Source: Peptococcaceae bacterium (GTDB lineage Bacteria; Bacillota; DSM-12270; Thermacetogeniales; Thermacetogeniaceae). Taken from it: a DNA stretch of 8,306 nt. A program made the position numbers and the translations under genes. The stretch covers positions 1 through 8,306 of the forward strand of contig PLQY01000108.1 in assembly GCA_003160265.1 (NCBI GenBank), read 5' to 3'. Positions within the stretch are counted from its first letter, which is position 1. The number at the start of each line of letters is the position of its first letter. The notes below the pieces were generated by a model. The model saw only the letters and a list, made by a program, of their open reading frames with translations. It did no database searches and was not told the DNA's origin. Positions 5,238 through 8,306 of the stretch are shown piece by piece.

Positions 5238-6872
5238 TTGGCCAGGCTGACTTTTTTAGGAGGAGCCGGCACTGTCACCGGTTCCTGTTTTCTTTTGGAG
5301 ATCGGAAAGCTGAGGCTGCTTGTGGACTGCGGCATGTTCCAGGGCAACCGGGAACTGCGCACGCGCAACTATCACAGCCTGAATGCCCCGGTTCTGTCCG
5401 CTGACTACATCCTGCTGACCCACGCCCACATCGACCACTCGGGGCTGATTCCCCGACTCTACAAGCAGGGCTGCCAGGGCAAGGTGCTGGCCACCAAAGC
5501 CACCGTGGACCTCTGCGGGATCATGCTGCCGGACAGCGGCCACATCCAGGAGATGGATGCGGAATGGGAGACGCGCAAGGCCAAGCGTCGCGGCGAGAAG
5601 CACCTGGACCCGCTCTATACTGCCCAGGATGCCCGGGACTGCCTGCAATCCTTCACCGGAGTCTCCTACGAGCAGGATGTCGCCCTGGATGATCGGGTAC
5701 GCGTCCGCTTCCTGGATGCAGGGCATATTCTCGGCTCCGCCATCATCGAGGTCTGGCTCAGAGAGAACGGCCAGGAGGTCAAAATCGTCTTCAGCGGCGA
5801 CCTGGGCAACAAGGGCACGGCCATCGTCAGGGACCCATCCGTGGTTTCGGAGGCGGACTATCTGCTGCTGGAATCCACCTACGGCGACCGCATACATGAA
5901 CCGGTGGCCAATGAAGCCCGGCGGCTTCAGGAGATCATCCAGGACACCGTCAAGAGCAGGGGCAACGTGATCATCCCGTCCTTCGCCGTTGGCCGGACCC
6001 AGGAGATCCTCTTCTGCCTCAATGGTATGTTCAAGCGCGGCGAACTGCCGCCAATTCCGGTCTATATTGACAGCCCGCTGGCTGTCTCGGCCACAGAGAT
6101 CTTCATTAATAACCCGGACTGCTATGACGATGAGGCCAAGGCCAGTTTGAGCAGCGGCGACCCCTTCCGCTTTCCCAACCTGACCTTCGTGCGTGACGTC
6201 AAGGATTCCATTGCTCTCAACAACAGCAATGATCACCAGTGCAAAGTGATCATCTCCTCCAGCGGGATGTGCGACGCTGGCCGGATCAAGCACCACCTCA
6301 AGCACAACCTCTGGCGTCCGGAGTCGTCGGTAGTCTTCGTCGGCTTCCAGGCCGAAGGTACCCTGGGCCGACGGATCCTGGACGGGGAGAAAAAGGTCCG
6401 GATCCTGGGGGAGCCAATCAATGTGGCGGCCAGGATCTACTCCCTGCAGGGCTTCTCCGCTCACGCCGATCAGAACGGCCTCCTGGACTGGGTCTCGCAC
6501 CTGTCCCGCAAACCCGAGCGCCTGTTCATCGTTCACGGTGAAGCTACGGCTGCAGGCACCCTCAGCAACCTGGTGGAGCAGCGCTTCGGCATCAACACGT
6601 TAGTGCCCCGGGCGGGCGAACAGTACCTGATCACTCCCCACGGCCTGGAACTGGCCAGGGCGCCGCTGCCCAGCGTGCATCCGTCCGGCCTGGACACCAG
6701 GCATCAGTTGCTGCTGGAGATCTTACGGCTGGATAAGGCGCTGGCTGAGGCCAAGGAAGACCTATTGCTGATGGAAAACGAGGATACTGAAGCCGAGGCT
6801 CTGAAAAAGATGGTACCGGAGCTTGGCGAGAAGATCGATGCCTTGCTGCAGATCGTCCCAAAAAGGGGATAA
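5238..6872 (+). CDS. Beta-CASP metallo-beta-lactamase-fold RNase, CPSF73-like
   Basis: The 544-aa protein belongs to the beta-CASP MBL nucleases, which use two zinc ions to process RNA. From the start chosen here, the MBL core shows HAHIDHSG (62-69; H62, H64, D66, H67), AGHILGS (162-168; H163) and SGDLG (186-190; D188). The beta-CASP part has motif A in LESTYGD (211-217), SSGMCDAGR (341-349), motif B in FSAHAD (406-411; H409) and motif C in IVHGE (431-435; H434). All metal ligands are present, so it should be active. It lacks the N-terminal KH domains of archaeal aCPSF1 and differs from RNase J in motif spacing. The C-terminus (about 485-541) is a helical, Leu/Glu-rich, probably coiled-coil tail. 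TTG 5238 is chosen because GGAGGG (5226-5231) precedes it by 6 nt and the family N-terminus begins there; an in-frame TTG at 5202 has no SD. Substrate unknown. Confidence 0.9.
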   Translation: MARLTFLGGAGTVTGSCFLLEIGKLRLLVDCGMFQGNRELRTRNYHSLNAPVLSADYILLTHAHIDHSGLIPRLYKQGCQGKVLATKATVDLCGIMLPDSGHIQEMDAEWETRKAKRRGEKHLDPLYTAQDARDCLQSFTGVSYEQDVALDDRVRVRFLDAGHILGSAIIEVWLRENGQEVKIVFSGDLGNKGTAIVRDPSVVSEADYLLLESTYGDRIHEPVANEARRLQEIIQDTVKSRGNVIIPSFAVGRTQEILFCLNGMFKRGELPPIPVYIDSPLAVSATEIFINNPDCYDDEAKASLSSGDPFRFPNLTFVRDVKDSIALNNSNDHQCKVIISSSGMCDAGRIKHHLKHNLWRPESSVVFVGFQAEGTLGRRILDGEKKVRILGEPINVAARIYSLQGFSAHADQNGLLDWVSHLSRKPERLFIVHGEATAAGTLSNLVEQRFGINTLVPRAGEQYLITPHGLELARAPLPSVHPSGLDTRHQLLLEILRLDKALAEAKEDLLLMENEDTEAEALKKMVPELGEKIDALLQIVPKRG

Positions 6873-6902
6873 GGCGTATTGCTGGAGCAGGCTGACGAAC
6901 CC

Positions 6903-6917
6903 GCCGGAACAACCGGC
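6903..6917. terminator. Small GC hairpin between convergent beta-CASP and cobT genes
   Basis: GCCGG/CCGGC around AACAA lies in the 54-bp gap between two convergent stop codons. The stem is only 5 bp and no T-run follows on either strand, so intrinsic termination here is doubtful. Nothing else in the gap suggests a terminator. Confidence 0.25.
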
Positions 6918-6926
6918 CCGCCAATC

Positions 6927-8012
6927 TCACAGCACATGCAGGTCCTGGGAGCTCTGGGAGACTCCGGCGCTCTCGAAGGTGGCCATCCGGTTGATGATCT
7001 GGGCGGCCGCTTCCACGATGGTCATCGCCAGCGCCCCGCCGGTGCCCTCTCCCAGGCGCAGGTTCAGGTTCAGCAGTGGCTTCAGGCCGAGTTCGTTCAG
7101 CATGTAAATGTGTCCATACTCCACGGACTGGTGCGCGGCGATCATGTAATCCACGGCGCCGGGTACGAGCTTGCCCGCCAGGAGCGCCCCGGCAGTGGAG
7201 ATAAAACCATCCACCACCACGGGGATCTTGAAATAGGCAGCGCCCAACACCACCCCGGCGATCCCCCCGATCTCGAAACCGCCCACCTTGGCCAGCACAT
7301 CCACCGGGTCTGTTGGGTCCGGGCGGTTGACTTTCAAAGCGCCCTCGATCACCCGGATCTTATTCTCCAGGGCCTCGTCATTGAGACCGGTGCCCCTGCC
7401 GGTGACCTTCCCGACCGGCAGTCCCGAGATGGCGGCCAGAATAGCACTGCTCGGAGTGGTGTTGCCGATTCCCATGTCCCCGGTGCCAACCAGTTCCACA
7501 CCGTCTTTGACCAGACCGGCCACGATGTTGATTCCCGCCTCCAGGGACTGCACCGCCTGTTCCCTGGTCATGGCAGGACCCCGGGCCATGTTCTGGGTGC
7601 CCGGAGCCACCCTGGCGGAGACGATCTGCCCCCTGGCAGCCATCTCGCTCAGATCGGCAACCACCCCCATGTCCACCACCTGCACACTGGCGCCCACCAC
7701 TGCCGCCAGGACGTTGATTGCCGCCCCACCGGCCACGAAGTTGGCCACCATCTCAGGCGTGACCTCCTGGGGGTAGGCGCTCACTCCCTCCGCCACCACG
7801 CCGTGGTCGCCGGCCATGGTCACCACCACCTTGTTGCCCACCGAGGGTTTCAGGGTGCGCCCGATGGCCGCCAACTGCTCCGCCAGCACCAACAGGTCCC
7901 CCAGGCTCCCCAACGGCGCCGTCAGGTTGTTCAGGTACTCCCTGGCCTTCAGACGGTACTCCTGGCTCGCCGGCTCAATACCCCGAATTACCTCATCCAG
8001 CGTCAAAGCCAT
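6927..8012 (-). CDS. cobT: Nicotinate-nucleotide--dimethylbenzimidazole phosphoribosyltransferase CobT
   Basis: CobT transfers the phosphoribosyl group of nicotinate mononucleotide to a lower-ligand base such as 5,6-dimethylbenzimidazole, giving the alpha-riboside phosphate used by CobS in nucleotide-loop assembly of cobamides. The 361-aa length is typical. Diagnostic blocks are TAPLGSLG (31-38), the MAGDHGV region (66-72), EVTPEMV (83-89), GDMGIGNTT (178-186), GRGTGLND (206-213), VVDGFIS (266-272) and LRLGEGTGG (319-326). E322 in the last block corresponds to the catalytic base (Glu317 of the Salmonella enzyme). ATG 8012 has AGGAGG (8020-8025) 7 nt upstream. It follows cbiA by 71 bp on the same strand, probably in one cobamide operon. 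Many anaerobes make cobamides with other lower bases, so the natural base is not fixed by the sequence. Confidence 0.96.
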   Translation of the reverse strand: MALTLDEVIRGIEPASQEYRLKAREYLNNLTAPLGSLGDLLVLAEQLAAIGRTLKPSVGNKVVVTMAGDHGVVAEGVSAYPQEVTPEMVANFVAGGAAINVLAAVVGASVQVVDMGVVADLSEMAARGQIVSARVAPGTQNMARGPAMTREQAVQSLEAGINIVAGLVKDGVELVGTGDMGIGNTTPSSAILAAISGLPVGKVTGRGTGLNDEALENKIRVIEGALKVNRPDPTDPVDVLAKVGGFEIGGIAGVVLGAAYFKIPVVVDGFISTAGALLAGKLVPGAVDYMIAAHQSVEYGHIYMLNELGLKPLLNLNLRLGEGTGGALAMTIVEAAAQIINRMATFESAGVSQSSQDLHVL

Positions 8013-8083
8013 TGCAACTCCTCCTCAATGATATATGTGGGACATTGACCTCATTCACCATTGAGCAAACGGGGCCGGTATTT

Positions 8084-8306
8084 TCAAGGCATAACAGTCC
8101 TGCTTCCCGAAATCCAATTATGGCAGGCGGCAGCAAAACGGGCGGCGGCCCGGGGGTTGGCGGCGAAGTGGAAGTGGAAGTAAGAGGCCAGCAGGCTGCC
8201 ATCGGCATAGCCGTCGCTGCCGGTGCGGCCGTCCCCCTTGCTGAAGGTGAAAGCCCAGGGGAAGGGCTCTCTGGATGGGATGAAGGAGGAGTAGTGGAAC
8301 TCGTGG
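8084..8306 (-). CDS. cbiA: Cobyrinate a,c-diamide synthase CbiA, C-terminal end, cut by window
   Basis: Only the last 73 residues are visible; the gene runs off the right edge and ends with TGA at 8084-8086. The fragment opens with HEFHYSS, the conserved motif near the C-terminus of CbiA/CobB-type class I glutamine amidotransferases that contains the catalytic histidine. Then come the GRTGSDGYAD turn and LLASYFHFHFAANP, the usual end of CbiA/CobB. CbiA amidates the a and c side chains of cobyrinate using glutamine and ATP, upstream of CobT in the pathway. CbiP/CobQ also belongs to this superfamily, but the HEFHYS and ASY-H-HFA-NP pattern favours CbiA. It is followed by cobT on the same strand. 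The reading frame is open to the window edge with no sign of decay. Confidence 0.85.
   Translation of the reverse strand, partial: HEFHYSSFIPSREPFPWAFTFSKGDGRTGSDGYADGSLLASYFHFHFAANPRAAARFAAACHNWISGSRTVMP

Noticed and set aside
5256..6536. Minus-strand open frame of 426 codons opposite the beta-CASP gene
   Set aside because: It is antisense to a gene with all catalytic motifs; no recognisable domain and no RBS.
6879..8048. Plus-strand open frame of 389 codons opposite cobT
   Set aside because: It is His/Gln/Gly-rich shadow coding opposite a clear CobT, without SD or motifs.
7993..8208. Minus-strand 71-codon frame between cbiA and cobT
   Set aside because: It overlaps the end of cbiA and the start of cobT out of frame, is Pro/Ser/Thr-rich and lacks an SD. 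The real upstream gene is the edge-truncated cbiA.
1..8306. CRISPR arrays, insertion sequences, tRNA or rRNA genes
   Set aside because: No regularly spaced repeats, transposase motifs, terminal inverted repeats around a gene, or tRNA cloverleaf were seen on reading both strands.

Overview
The window is 8.3 kb of ordinary bacterial chromosome with moderate to high GC and dense, intact genes. The gene set suggests an anaerobic Gram-positive of the Clostridia/Peptococcaceae type, but this is inference with no phylogenetic marker behind it. The hints are strong AGGAGG-type ribosome binding sites, TTG starts on two genes, lipobox lipoproteins, a Moco-type riboswitch in front of a molybdate transporter gene, and cobamide genes.

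Layout, left to right. (1) 1-1391 is a molybdate-uptake locus read leftward. modA (146-943) encodes the lipoprotein that binds molybdate outside the cell. It is preceded by an unusually long leader of about 385 nt. The leader starts at a good sigma-A-type promoter (1335-1363) and contains a moco RNA aptamer (about 1184-1284), a terminator-like hairpin (1110-1140) and two further strong hairpins (1006-1027, 1033-1067). A nested palindrome follows modA at 35-80. (2) 1392-2321, divergent from modA, encodes a one-component regulator with an excisionase-type HTH fused to a periplasmic-binding-protein-like domain. It is a plausible protein sensor of molybdate, tungstate or a related ligand. (3) 2431-3630 is a lipoprotein with seven Asp-box/Ycf48-like repeats, behind its own extended -10 promoter. 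(4) 3680-5110, convergent with it, is a soluble PAS-containing histidine kinase with no response regulator in view. (5) 5238-6872, divergent from the kinase, is a beta-CASP metallo-beta-lactamase-fold RNase of the CPSF73-like class. (6) 6927-8306, read leftward, holds two genes of the lower-ligand/corrin part of cobamide synthesis: the C-terminus of cbiA, cut by the window edge, then cobT.

The region that works as a unit is the modA locus. Molybdate import appears to be under two controls: an RNA sensor of molybdenum cofactor acting through termination of the leader, and probably a divergently encoded DNA-binding protein with a ligand-binding domain. I found no clearly new system, no mobile element, no CRISPR array and no RNA gene other than the riboswitch. 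The most rewarding objects for follow-up are the modA leader and the regulator/operator region next to it.
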